Source: Echinicola marina
Lineage (GTDB): Bacteria > Bacteroidota > Bacteroidia > Cytophagales > Cyclobacteriaceae
NCBI RefSeq assembly: GCF_020463795.1
Contig: NZ_CP080025.1
Span: 4,089,501-4,153,500, forward strand
Length of the DNA: 64,000 nt
Direction of reading: 5' to 3'
Under the pieces are notes generated by a model. That model searched no databases, had not been told where the DNA came from, and worked only from the letters and a program-made list of their open reading frames with translations. Shown piece after piece: positions 9,093 to 18,038 of this stretch. A program made the position numbers and the translations under genes. How positions within the stretch are numbered: the stretch's first letter is position 1; each line of letters begins with the position of its first letter.

Positions 9093-9796
9093 AACGAAAC
9101 TACTACATCCGAAAAACACACCGGTATCTGGGGATTTTTATAGGCATTCAGTTTATTGGGTGGACGGTCAGCGGCCTCTATTTCAGTTGGACGGATATTG
9201 ACGAAATCCATGGAGACCAGTTCCACCATGAGCATGTCACGACCCATTCACCCCGGAACCTGATCAGTCCGGCACAATTGGATTCAACGCGTGGTATTTC
9301 ATCCCTTGAGCTTCGCTACATCAATCACCAACCGCATTATTGGGTCAACGATAGTCTGCTCTACAATGCCCAGACCGGACAAATCAAAAAGGGCATAACC
9401 GAAACGGAGGCGGTCGAAATCGCACAGAACCATCTTGTAAAAAACCTGGAAATCCTGAAAACAGAATGGATTACTGAAACCGACAACCATCATGAATACC
9501 GTGGCAGGCCGCTACCAGCCTGGGCTGTCCACTTTGATCATCCCGAAAAACTGGTAGCGTACATTGATGCCTCCAATGGCCGCTTTGAGCGGGTAAGGCA
9601 CAACAGTTGGCGTTGGTTCGATTTTCTCTGGATGTTTCACACCATGGATTATGCCGGGCGGGACAACTTTAACAATTGGCTGCTCAGGGCATTTTCAGTC
9701 TTTGGCCTTTTTACAGTGCTATCAGGCTTTACACTTTACGCAGTATCCTCTAAAACTTTCTTAAAAACCACTTCAAAACTTAAAAAGAATAAATGA
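9089..9796 (+). CDS. PepSY-associated membrane protein
   Basis: 235 aa with an N-terminal helix (RYLGIFIGIQFIGWTVSGLYFSW), a central periplasmic PepSY-like domain and a C-terminal helix (FSVFGLFTVLSGFTLYAV). The RKTHRYLGIF start and the HNSWRWFDFLWMFHTMDY segment are typical of the PepSY_TM group, whose conserved histidines suggest heme or iron/copper reductase-type roles. It overlaps both neighbours by 4 nt (ATGA), supporting translational coupling. Function is inferred from family resemblance only. Confidence 0.8.
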   Translation: MKRNYYIRKTHRYLGIFIGIQFIGWTVSGLYFSWTDIDEIHGDQFHHEHVTTHSPRNLISPAQLDSTRGISSLELRYINHQPHYWVNDSLLYNAQTGQIKKGITETEAVEIAQNHLVKNLEILKTEWITETDNHHEYRGRPLPAWAVHFDHPEKLVAYIDASNGRFERVRHNSWRWFDFLWMFHTMDYAGRDNFNNWLLRAFSVFGLFTVLSGFTLYAVSSKTFLKTTSKLKKNK

Positions 9797-10383
9797 TGAA
9801 CAAACTAATTTACACACTTGCACTGGGATTGCTGATCGTATCCTGCCAAAACAAAAAAGGTGAAAATGGTGGTCACGAACACCATCAGCCGGAAGCCGCA
9901 ACCTCTACGGTCGACCAATCGGATAATTCGAAAAAGAGCATCCCTCAGGAAGCGCATGGCAATGTGGGTGATGCCCACGTTTCTGTGTACTACCACTCAC
10001 CTGCGGTTCGAAGTAGGGTCATTTGGGGCGGCCTGGTACCTTTTGACGAAGTTTGGGTTGCGGGTGCCCACAGTGCCACCAGCATAGAATTTTCCAAAGC
10101 AATCGAGATAGAAGGTACGACCATACCCAAAGGGAAATATGCATTCTTTACTATCCCCGGACAGGAACGCTGGACGTTGATCCTAAACAAAAACTAGGAG
10201 CAGCACCTTGCTGATGATTACGATCAGGCAGAGGATATTATCAGGATCGAGGTAACACCTGAAACAGAAATGCCGCTATCAGAACGGCTTACTTATACCA
10301 TTGAAGACAAAAGAGAGGGTTCGGGCGCTATCCGCATGTCTTGGGAAAAGCTAAGTGTTTCCCTTCCATTTAAAACAGATTAA
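9793..10383 (+). pseudogene. DUF2911 lipoprotein gene interrupted by an in-frame amber codon
   Basis: The first 134 codons encode a lipoprotein signal (LLIVSC lipobox near residue 18), a His-rich linker and most of a DUF2911 domain (VYYHSPAVRSRVIWGGLVPF...IPKGKYAFFTIPG...WTLILNKN). Codon 135 (10195-10197) is TAG. The same frame stays open for 61 more codons (EQHLADDYDQAED...) to a TAA at 10381-10383, giving the full family length of ~195 aa. At this spot DUF2911 proteins usually have NKN-W-xQH, so one G-to-A change turning TGG into TAG explains the stop. It could be a recent nonsense mutation, a sequencing error or, less likely, readthrough. Confidence 0.8.
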
Positions 10384-10401
10384 CCACTAAAATTTTTACT
10401 C

Positions 10402-12453
10402 ATGGAAAAGCATAATCACGAACATCACAAGCACCATCACCACGATGATGACCACCAAAAGAGCCAATCATCAGATGATCAAACCGTCAACAAATCAGAC
10501 CATCAGCATGGACACCACGACCATCATGCCATGATGATCGATGATTTCAAGAAGCGTTTTTGGATTTCTCTGGTGCTCACGGTACCGATCCTGGCATTAT
10601 CTCACATGATCCAGCAATTACTGGGATTTGAGCTGACCTTTTTTGGTGATCAGTACTTCCTTTTTGGGCTTTCCACTATTGTCTTCTTTTATGGGGGCTG
10701 GCCTTTTCTTAAAGGACTTTGGGATGAGCTAAAAGACAAAAAACCGGGTATGATGACCCTGATCGCAGTGGCCATTACCGTGGCTTACGTATACAGCTCG
10801 GCAGTGGTTTTTGGTTTGGAGGGAATGGACTTCTTCTGGGAGTTGGCGACACTGATTGTCATCATGCTGCTAGGGCACTGGATCGAGATGAAATCAGTAA
10901 TGGGAGCATCGAAGGCTCTCGAATTATTAGTACAGATGATGCCGTCCGAGGCGCATTTGGTACAGGGTGACGATATCAAGGACATCAAAGTGGATGAACT
11001 GAAAAAGGAGAATATCATCCTGATAAAAGCCAATGAGAAAATACCTGCGGACGGCATAGTGGTGGATGGTGAAAGTCACCTTGACGAAAGCATGCTCACA
11101 GGTGAAAGCAAGCCGGTGAAAAAGACCAAAGGAGACCAGGTAATTGGCGGCTCTGTAAACGGCAGTCAATCCATCAAGGTAAAGGTGTCCAAAACCGGCA
11201 AAGAAAGCTACCTAAACAAAGTGATCACCTTGGTGGAAGAGGCTCAGAAAGCCAAATCCAAAACCCAAAATCTGGCCAATGTTGCCGCAAGATGGCTCAC
11301 TTTCATCGCCATTGGTGCGGGTACTATTACGTTGTTTACCTGGATCAGCTTGGGTAAGCCTTTAGATTTTGCATTGGAACGAATGGTGACCGTCATGGTT
11401 ATATCCTGTCCACATGCGTTGGGTTTGGCCATACCACTAGTTGTAGCCATTTCCACTGCTGTTTCAGCAGGAAAAGGCTTGCTGATCCGCAACCGTACTG
11501 CTTTTGAAAATGCCCGGAAGATTACCGCAATGGTGTTTGACAAAACAGGCACGTTGACCGAAGGCAAATTTGGTGTCTCACGATATGAGAGCCTTTCTGA
11601 TGATATGAACAAAAATGAACTGCTGTCCTTTGCCGCTTCGCTGGAGCAGCAATCGGAGCACCCAATTGCACAAGGCATTGTGAAAGCAGCGAAAGAGGCA
11701 GGCCTGGCATTGAAAAAGGTAGAAAATTTTGAATCATTAACGGCCAAGGGCATTCAAGGCAAGATCGAGGGACAAAATTGGAAAGTAGTCAGCCCCGGCT
11801 ACCTGAAAGAAAACGACATAAATATCCCCGATCAGGCAGGATCTGATGAGGCAGAAACCATCGTGTATGTGCTGCAAGAGAATCTAATAATAGGCTTCAT
11901 AGCCTTGTCCGACCAAATCAGGGAAGAAAGCCCTAAAGCCATCGAAACGCTTCGGGAAAAAGGCATGAAGCTATACATGGCTACCGGGGACAATGAGAAA
12001 ACCGCCAAGGCAGTCAGTGAAAAACTCGGGCTGGATGGCTACTACAGTGAGGTACTGCCCCATCAAAAAGTGGAAATCATCAAGAAACTCCAAAAAGAAG
12101 GCCACTTTGTAGCCATGACGGGTGATGGTGTGAATGACGCCCCTGCACTGGCACAGGCTAATGTGGGTATTGCAGTAGGTTCCGGTACCGATGTGGCTGC
12201 TGAGACAGCCGACATCATATTGGTCAACAGCAACCCAAAGGACATTGCCAATCTGGTACTATTTGGCAGAGCCACCTACAACAAGATGATCCAGAACCTC
12301 GCCTGGGCAACAGGCTATAACGCTATCGCATTGCCACTGGCCACAGGCTTTATTCCAGGCCTGGTGATCAGTCCTGCTATAGGCGCAGTATTCATGAGCC
12401 TGAGTACGGTCATAGTGGCCATCAATGCGCAATTGCTGAAAAAGAAAAGCTGA
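10402..12453 (+). CDS. copB: Copper-translocating P1B-type ATPase, CPH (CopB) type
   Basis: 683 aa. The first ~50 residues are extremely His-rich (EHHKHHHHDDDH), a cytoplasmic metal-binding tail typical of CopB-type pumps. The membrane metal site is CPH (SCPHALGLAIP, residues 335-345) rather than CPC. The phosphorylation loop is DKTGTLTEG with Asp380; TGES (actuator) and TGDGVNDAPALA (hinge) are present. Eight helices fit P1B architecture. It would use ATP to export Cu(I/II) from the cytoplasm. It is the last gene before a strong terminator. Confidence 0.95.
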   Translation: MEKHNHEHHKHHHHDDDHQKSQSSDDQTVNKSDHQHGHHDHHAMMIDDFKKRFWISLVLTVPILALSHMIQQLLGFELTFFGDQYFLFGLSTIVFFYGGWPFLKGLWDELKDKKPGMMTLIAVAITVAYVYSSAVVFGLEGMDFFWELATLIVIMLLGHWIEMKSVMGASKALELLVQMMPSEAHLVQGDDIKDIKVDELKKENIILIKANEKIPADGIVVDGESHLDESMLTGESKPVKKTKGDQVIGGSVNGSQSIKVKVSKTGKESYLNKVITLVEEAQKAKSKTQNLANVAARWLTFIAIGAGTITLFTWISLGKPLDFALERMVTVMVISCPHALGLAIPLVVAISTAVSAGKGLLIRNRTAFENARKITAMVFDKTGTLTEGKFGVSRYESLSDDMNKNELLSFAASLEQQSEHPIAQGIVKAAKEAGLALKKVENFESLTAKGIQGKIEGQNWKVVSPGYLKENDINIPDQAGSDEAETIVYVLQENLIIGFIALSDQIREESPKAIETLREKGMKLYMATGDNEKTAKAVSEKLGLDGYYSEVLPHQKVEIIKKLQKEGHFVAMTGDGVNDAPALAQANVGIAVGSGTDVAAETADIILVNSNPKDIANLVLFGRATYNKMIQNLAWATGYNAIALPLATGFIPGLVISPAIGAVFMSLSTVIVAINAQLLKKKS

Positions 12454-12460
12454 GAGCATA

Positions 12461-12487
12461 TCCCCTTCCGCTGTGGAAGGGGATTTT
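12461..12487 (+). terminator. Rho-independent terminator after the P-type ATPase
   Basis: TCCCCTTCC (12461-12469) pairs perfectly with GGAAGGGGA (12475-12483) around a GCTGT loop and is followed by TTTT. It starts 8 nt after the ATPase stop and separates the metal cluster from the rteC-like gene. Confidence 0.85.
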
Positions 12488-12530
12488 ACTGAAATACTAT
12501 GCGAAAAATGAAACTTTCTATCATTCAAAT

Positions 12531-13376
12531 TTGGAGGAGTATTTATTAAAATATGCAGAATTAGAAGATAAGCTTCGAATGATTGATCTAGAAGAGGACA
12601 ACATTCTCAAAAAATCAGAGCAAAGCTTTCAAATAGCCCTTCAGGCAATTAATCAATTGAGAGATGATTTGAAGGGTGATCTGTTGCGTTCACAAACCGA
12701 TGAAATCTACTTTTTCAAGGAGATCAAACCGAAATTCGTTAGTAAGCTCATCTACCACCTCAGCGTATTCAATATTGAAACCAATAAACCCAACGGAGGA
12801 ATCAAGGTAAAACGTAAATACTATCAGAATGAGCTGGACAAGCTCAAACGGTATTTTGATAATAACCTGGAATTTTACCGCTATTACCGTACCCACAGCA
12901 ACTACCTGGACCACAAGTATTTTGTCCGTGGCAAGCAAGATCTCCGCTTAACCCTTGATTCATTTTTTTTCGAGACTGATCCAAATTTCTCTACCAGCCA
13001 CGATTTCAAGGTTTCTAACATTCTCGCAAATGACTTGCTCAATGTCTATCTGGAAGATGAGTTGAACAAGCTGAGCTTGACAGATTTAAACAACGGAAAA
13101 TCACAAGTCGAACCGAAGGTGAAAATGACATGGACAGACTCCAAAGTAGCGTTGATTGAGCTGATGTACGCCCTCCATGCCCGTGGGGTTTTTAACCATG
13201 GTAGAGCAGACTTGAAAGAAATTTCCAAATGCATGGAAGACACTTTTGGAGTTGATTTAGGACAATACCACCGTACATTCCTCGAAATACGTATCAGAAA
13301 GACGGGAAGGACGAAATTCCTCGATTCCCTGCATGAAAGCCTTATCCGCAGAATGGATGAAGCTGATGAGAAATAA
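12531..13376 (+). CDS. rteC: RteC family mobile-element protein
   Basis: About 281 aa, mostly helical, matching the RteC family (YRYYRTHSNYLDHKYFVRGK and a C-terminal HARGVFNHGRADLKEI segment). RteC proteins are known from CTnDOT-type conjugative transposons, where they control excision genes. The start is uncertain: TTG 12531 (M)EEYLLKYAELEDKL is used here; the frame stays open upstream through the terminator hairpin but offers no ATG there. Its position next to excisionase- and replication-type genes marks the edge of a mobile-element module. Confidence 0.8.
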   Translation: MEEYLLKYAELEDKLRMIDLEEDNILKKSEQSFQIALQAINQLRDDLKGDLLRSQTDEIYFFKEIKPKFVSKLIYHLSVFNIETNKPNGGIKVKRKYYQNELDKLKRYFDNNLEFYRYYRTHSNYLDHKYFVRGKQDLRLTLDSFFFETDPNFSTSHDFKVSNILANDLLNVYLEDELNKLSLTDLNNGKSQVEPKVKMTWTDSKVALIELMYALHARGVFNHGRADLKEISKCMEDTFGVDLGQYHRTFLEIRIRKTGRTKFLDSLHESLIRRMDEADEK

Positions 13377-13401
13377 CGCCATCAATTCATTATATTCAAA
13401 G

Positions 13402-14679
13402 ATGGATATTAAACTAGAAACCACCAGAGGCTACTACAACCCCTCATTTTTAAAACTGACTGTAAACGCAGATTGTGATTTATCCAATCTCAATCTGCTA
13501 AACAAAGCTCACTTTTCCACTTTTTACCATGAATACATTCATTTTCTTCAAGACTTAACAACCACCTTCGGTGTTACAAATGCTGCAATAATTGCCAATC
13601 GCCTTAGGTTCTATAATGAGCAGTTTAGAAATTCCCCAGACCAATTTGTTAAAGTAAAAATCCCTTTGATTGATCAAAATGGAGCCAACTCAAAGTTGAA
13701 TGCCGAACTACAGAATCTATATCAGGGAACAGGGAATTTGAGATCTGGAGTTCAAGACCTCCACATTCTTTCCGTAGCTATTTGTGATTCTAACATTTTT
13801 CTTCCCGACCCTTTCTCGAAGTATGCTAAGGGGGTTCGTGTCTGTATTGACTTAAATGGATCGACCGAAACTCTTCAATTTGGAGGGATATGTATCCTGG
13901 AGAATATTGCTCACATTCTGCAAGAAAAGTTTTTTGGAGAAACCCATCACCCGTCCTGGCCTTATAGAGCAGCAGAATATGTTGCTTTACACATTCATCC
14001 TCAGTTTGCCTCTAGTTTGGAAAACGTACTGGCATTGTGTGAAGCATCACTTATGTCAATGCATTCAGGAGAAACTTTTGTTTCAATGCTGGAAATCATG
14101 AAGGCACAAAAATACTTGCCTGAAAACGCCAGTGATGTATATGATTTTGTCCTACGCAATGTGTCGGCTGATTCAAAGTCACTGATTGAGATTTTTCAGT
14201 TCCAGGCTAAAAAAGCAAAGGAACTATTAGGTGGCTACTTTACTACTGATGTGTACTTGGCTGAAAAAAAATGGTTAGATGAGATTTTATCACAAGGTGA
14301 ATCAATAAGGCTGAAGAACTTAGGTTTGTTTTTAGAGATGTTTCGCCAACACACTATGCCTTCAGCCAAGTTCATTGAGGTATTCGGCAAATTAGGTACA
14401 CCGTTCATGATGAATATCAATGGTGATGCTTGGTTTCACCCTCCACAAGCTATCACTCAAGAAAACATCCAACCTGATAGACTTGCCGCCATTATGGAAA
14501 TATTCAACCTCTTTGAAAATGGAACTAATAAGTGCGATTTGAAGCATTTCTGTATGATCAATGTAAATGTGGATGAAAGATGCAATTGCTCTCCCTGGAA
14601 GAGGTGGAACGATTCTGAAGTGTGCGCTTATGGAGCTCTATGGAAAACTTGGGGATTATTTGAAAAAGAGCCTATTTAA
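13402..14679 (+). CDS. Predicted zincin-like protein with HEYIH motif
   Basis: About 425 aa from ATG 13402 (MDIKLETTRGYYNPSF). This start is chosen over one at 13333 because it does not overlap rteC. It contains FYHEYIHFLQD near residue 50, a match to the HExxH zinc-metallopeptidase signature; the third ligand is not obvious. The C-terminal region has a Cys cluster (KCDLKHFC...RCNCSPW). I do not recognise a named family. It lies 25 nt after rteC on the same strand and may be mobile-element cargo, possibly a toxin or defence protease. Confidence 0.65.
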   Translation: MDIKLETTRGYYNPSFLKLTVNADCDLSNLNLLNKAHFSTFYHEYIHFLQDLTTTFGVTNAAIIANRLRFYNEQFRNSPDQFVKVKIPLIDQNGANSKLNAELQNLYQGTGNLRSGVQDLHILSVAICDSNIFLPDPFSKYAKGVRVCIDLNGSTETLQFGGICILENIAHILQEKFFGETHHPSWPYRAAEYVALHIHPQFASSLENVLALCEASLMSMHSGETFVSMLEIMKAQKYLPENASDVYDFVLRNVSADSKSLIEIFQFQAKKAKELLGGYFTTDVYLAEKKWLDEILSQGESIRLKNLGLFLEMFRQHTMPSAKFIEVFGKLGTPFMMNINGDAWFHPPQAITQENIQPDRLAAIMEIFNLFENGTNKCDLKHFCMINVNVDERCNCSPWKRWNDSEVCAYGALWKTWGLFEKEPI

Positions 14680-14768
14680 CAAAAAATCTTTCCCAACTTC
14701 GGTTTGCCTTGTGAATAAAACCCACTAAACGGGAACATCTTCGCTGTTCAATCAACATTTGTTAAGAT

Positions 14769-15050
14769 ATGGCAGCAGAAGTAATTACCACGGACGACCT
14801 TCGTGAGTTCAAGATCGAACTCCTGGAAGATCTCAAAAGGCTACTCAAAGAACCCTCAGGCCAGCCTTCCAAGAAATGGCTGAAGTCCTATGAAGTGCGT
14901 AAGCTATTGGGTATTTCACCCGGCACCTTGCAGAACCTGCGGGTGAACGGCACATTGCCTTTTACCAAGATCGGGGGCGTAATCTATTATGACTATACGG
15001 ACATTCAGTCCATGCTTCAGTCCAACAAGTTTCAGAACCGCTTGAGGTAA
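14769..15050 (+). CDS. Excisionase-type helix-turn-helix DNA-binding protein
   Basis: 93 aa. The C-terminal half (SYEVRKLLGISPGTLQNLRVNGTLPFTKIGG...YYDYTDIQSML) is a MerR-like HTH_17 domain, found in the small Xis-type proteins of Bacteroidota conjugative elements. The N-terminus is an acidic helix. It is followed 15 nt later by a replication-type gene, an order often seen in such elements. It probably bends DNA for excision or regulates the downstream operon. Confidence 0.8.
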   Translation: MAAEVITTDDLREFKIELLEDLKRLLKEPSGQPSKKWLKSYEVRKLLGISPGTLQNLRVNGTLPFTKIGGVIYYDYTDIQSMLQSNKFQNRLR

Positions 15051-15065
15051 AGCACATGGCCGGGC

Positions 15066-15827
15066 ATGAACTACATCAGGCACCTTTCCGCAGCGTTCCA
15101 GCAGATGGATGCAGATACCAGGCTCACGCCCTACCATATCAGTCTGTATATGGCCTTGTTCAGGCGGTGGAACCTCAACTTTTTCAAGAACCCGATATCC
15201 GTGTCCCGGGACGAGTTGATGAGGTTGTCAAAAATCGGTTCGGTGAACACCTACACCAAGTGTCTGAAACAGTTGGATCAATTCGGGTATATCCGTTATG
15301 AACCGTCATACAATCCGCATCGGGGCAGCCTCATTTACCTGTACAGTTTTGATAAAGGTGATGATAAGGGTACTGATACAGGCAGTGAAATAGCTGTGAG
15401 ACCTTATACAAACAATACAAACCCTTTAAACTATGAAAACGAAACAAACTTGGGTAAGCGAGCTAAAAATTTTGAGACAAGTTCAAATGATTCGGAAATG
15501 AAGAAAGAGAAAAGTTCCGCTAAAAGAGAAAGAATGACCGGCTATGGCCCGGAAATTCCACCTCTGGAAGAACATGTCAAAATCTACTTTGATGAAAAAG
15601 GCTATCCATCCGTGGAGGCTGAGAAGTTTTATAATTACTTCCAAAGCAATGGCTGGCTGGTAGGTGGCCGCTCCAAGATGAAAGACTGGAAAGCAGCCGC
15701 CCGCAACTGGATGCTGAACGCTCAAAAATTCAATACCTATGCAAAAGATCAGCGAAACCATCAGCCACGTCCTAAACCCGGAAACCTCCACTCAGGAACC
15801 GGCAAAGACTATGGCGAGCCACTCTAA
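15066..15827 (+). CDS. Mobile-element replication-type winged-helix protein
   Basis: 253 aa. Residues 1-95 read as a winged helix (HISLYMALFRRWN...ISVSRDELMRLSKIGSVNTYTKCLKQLDQFGYI). Residues ~150-230 resemble a DnaD/DnaT-like helicase-loader segment (YFDEKGYPSVEAEKFYNYFQSNGW...WKAAARNWMLNA). The linker is Asn/Ser/Glu-rich. It overlaps the downstream DnaC-like ATPase gene, which suggests the two act together in element replication. Family assignment is by pattern and context. Confidence 0.65.
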   Translation: MNYIRHLSAAFQQMDADTRLTPYHISLYMALFRRWNLNFFKNPISVSRDELMRLSKIGSVNTYTKCLKQLDQFGYIRYEPSYNPHRGSLIYLYSFDKGDDKGTDTGSEIAVRPYTNNTNPLNYENETNLGKRAKNFETSSNDSEMKKEKSSAKRERMTGYGPEIPPLEEHVKIYFDEKGYPSVEAEKFYNYFQSNGWLVGGRSKMKDWKAAARNWMLNAQKFNTYAKDQRNHQPRPKPGNLHSGTGKDYGEPL

Positions 15828-16473
15828 GTCTTGCTCAGAGAGTGTTCAAAGCAACATCATCCAATTCGACAAATGCCTTGAATTTCTGGAGAAAGCAGGC
15901 AAGGCCTACACCAGTCCAAAATTCCGGATATGGAAGGAAGACCACTTGATTATATTCAAACTTCTGGTCTACTTCTACCAGGACAAACCCAATGCTGAAA
16001 AGCACGGCATTGACTTACACAAAGGCATCCTGCTGACCGGTCCGGTCGGTTGTGGCAAAACCTCCCTGATGACCCTGCTTCGCTTCATGCTCGCACCCAA
16101 AGAACAGTACATTATCAAATCCGCTCGTGACATCACCCTGGAATTCATACAGGACGGCTATCCAGTTATCAACAAATATTCTAAGTCAGCCTTTCAGCAA
16201 ACAGGTGGAGAGCTGGCCCCAAAAGCGTTTTGCTTCGATGATTTAGGTGTAGAATCAAACATCAAATATTATGGAAATGAAACAAATGTGATGGCCGAAA
16301 TCCTCCTCAGTCGCTACGACATGTTCATTAGCCGGCACATGATCACACACGCCACCACCAACCTTTCTGCCAGCGAAATTGAAAACTGCTATGGAAATCG
16401 GGTTAGAAGCAGATTAAGGGAGATGATGAACGTGATTGCTTTTGAGAAGGAAGCGAAGGATAAGAGGGTGTGA
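15811..16473 (+). CDS. DnaC/IstB-like AAA+ ATPase
   Basis: About 220 aa from ATG 15811; an upstream ATG at 15739 would add 24 residues. Walker A is GPVGCGKTS, Walker B is FCFDDLG, and a sensor-like HATTNLS and arginine segment NRVRSRLREMMN follow, as in DnaC-type helicase loaders. It overlaps the wHTH/DnaD-like gene by 17 nt or more. Probable role: loading a replicative helicase on the mobile element's DNA. Confidence 0.75.
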   Translation: MASHSKSCSESVQSNIIQFDKCLEFLEKAGKAYTSPKFRIWKEDHLIIFKLLVYFYQDKPNAEKHGIDLHKGILLTGPVGCGKTSLMTLLRFMLAPKEQYIIKSARDITLEFIQDGYPVINKYSKSAFQQTGGELAPKAFCFDDLGVESNIKYYGNETNVMAEILLSRYDMFISRHMITHATTNLSASEIENCYGNRVRSRLREMMNVIAFEKEAKDKRV

Positions 16474-16493
16474 GCAGATTATTTGGCATTTAC

Positions 16494-16523
16494 TTGGCGG
16501 TTTCATTTAACTCAATATATTTG
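16494..16523 (+). promoter_or_regulatory. Bacteroidota-type promoter for the XRE/methyltransferase cassette
   Basis: TTG at 16494-16496, a 19-nt spacer, then TATATTTG at 16516-16523, an exact match to the TAnnTTTG -7 consensus. The predicted start of transcription near 16530 leaves a very short leader before ATG 16542. This suggests the five-gene cassette has its own promoter. Confidence 0.65.
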
Positions 16524-16541
16524 CATGAGATGCTAATCAAT

Positions 16542-16754
16542 ATGAGCAAAATAGCAATAAATCGTCTTAAAGTAGTTTTAGCAGAGCTAAACCGAACAAA
16601 CAAGTGGCTGTCAGAGCAGTTGGGCAAAAGTGAATCCACAGTATCCCGTTGGTGTACCAATGAGATTCAGCCCTCTCTCGAAACCCTTCATCAGGTTGCT
16701 AAAGTACTCAACGTTGATATCCGTGACTTATTAAATCCAACTAAACGAAAATGA
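16542..16754 (+). CDS. XRE-family transcriptional regulator (controller-like)
   Basis: 70 aa: an almost bare HTH domain (LAELNRTNKWLSEQLGKSESTVSRWCTNEIQPSLETLHQVAKVLNVDIRDLL). ATG 16542 is preferred because it lies just downstream of the predicted promoter; longer versions would begin at 16530 or 16470. Its stop overlaps the methyltransferase start by 4 nt. Small XRE proteins in front of methyltransferase genes often act as C-proteins timing restriction and modification; that role is inferred here. Confidence 0.8.
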   Translation: MSKIAINRLKVVLAELNRTNKWLSEQLGKSESTVSRWCTNEIQPSLETLHQVAKVLNVDIRDLLNPTKRK

Positions 16755-18037
16755 CTACTGCCATACATAATCCTATTACCGATATTAGACGAAAGTTCCA
16801 GGAAATCCCTGTTAGCCCAGAATGGTGCTTCAAAAACGTGCGTTCAACTGAACAGTGGACACATGGGTATCATCGATACCCTGCAAAATTTCTACCGAAT
16901 CTTGTGAAAAAGCTTATAGAGGATTACACAGATCAGAATGATTTGGTTGCGGATCTCTTTGCAGGATGCGGAACCACTCTTGTAGAAGCCAAAGTTCATG
17001 GCCGGGCTTCTATTGGAGTAGATATTAACCCTGTAGCCATTTTGATTACTCAGGCAAAGACGACTCCTATACACCCTGATGAGCTACAACGTACAACCCA
17101 AAAAGTCTTCAATAAAATCGAGAAATTCAGTGGCTTTGAATCGAAAACTCTCAAGCTTCATGAAAGAATCGATTATTGGTTTTTTCCCGAACACAAGCAA
17201 AAGATAGCATTCTTATATCAACAAGTATTAGAAGAGCAAAATACATCAATCAGAGACTTCTTTCTTGTAGCTCTGTCAAACATCCTAAAGAATTGTTCAA
17301 AATGGTTACAATCAAGCACTAAGCCCCAAGTTGACCCTAAAAAGAGTCCTGTTGATCCGTTCAAAGCATTTCGCATCCAGGTTAATCAAATGGCCAGGAA
17401 GAATAAAGAGTTCTATGAACAGCTTGAGACCAGCCATTTTATCACGACAAAATGTGAAATAAAACTTGAAGATGCTAGAAATACGAGCATACCTTCAAAC
17501 AGTGTTGGAGCAATTATTACTTCTCCCCCATATGTCACCTCCTACGAGTACGCTGATATCCATCAACTCACGGGATATTGGTATGAATATATAACAGATC
17601 TGTACGGATTTAGAAAGGGGTTCATCGGAACTTTTTATTCTCTGAATCAAGAGACTAGTACACCATCATTTATAGGACAGGAAATAGTTAATAATCTGCT
17701 TGAAATGGACAAGCGCACAGCAAAAGAAGTTGCTAATTATTTCAACGATATGCTTTCAGTAGGAAAGGAAATGTTCCGGGTACTACGGGCTGGAGGTCAC
17801 GCTTGTATTGTGATCGGTAATACGACATTGATGGATGTGAAAATTAAATCATCTGAAGTCTTTGCAGAAATCCTCACCATGCAAGGTTTTGAGATTGTAG
17901 ATATCATTAAGCGCTCTATTCCAAACAAATTGATCCCTACAATACGAGATAAAAAGTCTGGTAGATTTTCAAAGTTGGATAATAAGAATAGCAAACTGGT
18001 TTATCCTGAGGAGTACATTTTAATAGCAAGAAAGTAA
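16751..18037 (+). CDS. DNA methyltransferase with TSPPY motif (N4-cytosine or N6-adenine type)
   Basis: 428 aa. SAM-binding motif I is DLFAGCGTTLVEA (from Asp68), followed by the acidic GVDINP strand. Catalytic motif IV is TSPPY (257-261), which follows the SAM motif in order. TSPPY favours N4-cytosine or a closely related adenine methyltransferase. The first ~60 residues include HGYHRYPAKFLP, a feature often found in methyltransferases of this group. It would protect host DNA from the cassette's nuclease. One nucleotide separates it from the ATPase gene. Confidence 0.88.
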   Translation: MTTAIHNPITDIRRKFQEIPVSPEWCFKNVRSTEQWTHGYHRYPAKFLPNLVKKLIEDYTDQNDLVADLFAGCGTTLVEAKVHGRASIGVDINPVAILITQAKTTPIHPDELQRTTQKVFNKIEKFSGFESKTLKLHERIDYWFFPEHKQKIAFLYQQVLEEQNTSIRDFFLVALSNILKNCSKWLQSSTKPQVDPKKSPVDPFKAFRIQVNQMARKNKEFYEQLETSHFITTKCEIKLEDARNTSIPSNSVGAIITSPPYVTSYEYADIHQLTGYWYEYITDLYGFRKGFIGTFYSLNQETSTPSFIGQEIVNNLLEMDKRTAKEVANYFNDMLSVGKEMFRVLRAGGHACIVIGNTTLMDVKIKSSEVFAEILTMQGFEIVDIIKRSIPNKLIPTIRDKKSGRFSKLDNKNSKLVYPEEYILIARK

Positions 18038-18038
18038 T

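Noticed and set aside
11244-11753. Minus-strand ORF (169 aa) opposite the copper ATPase
   Set aside because: It overlaps conserved ATPase motifs in the other strand and has no recognisable domain.
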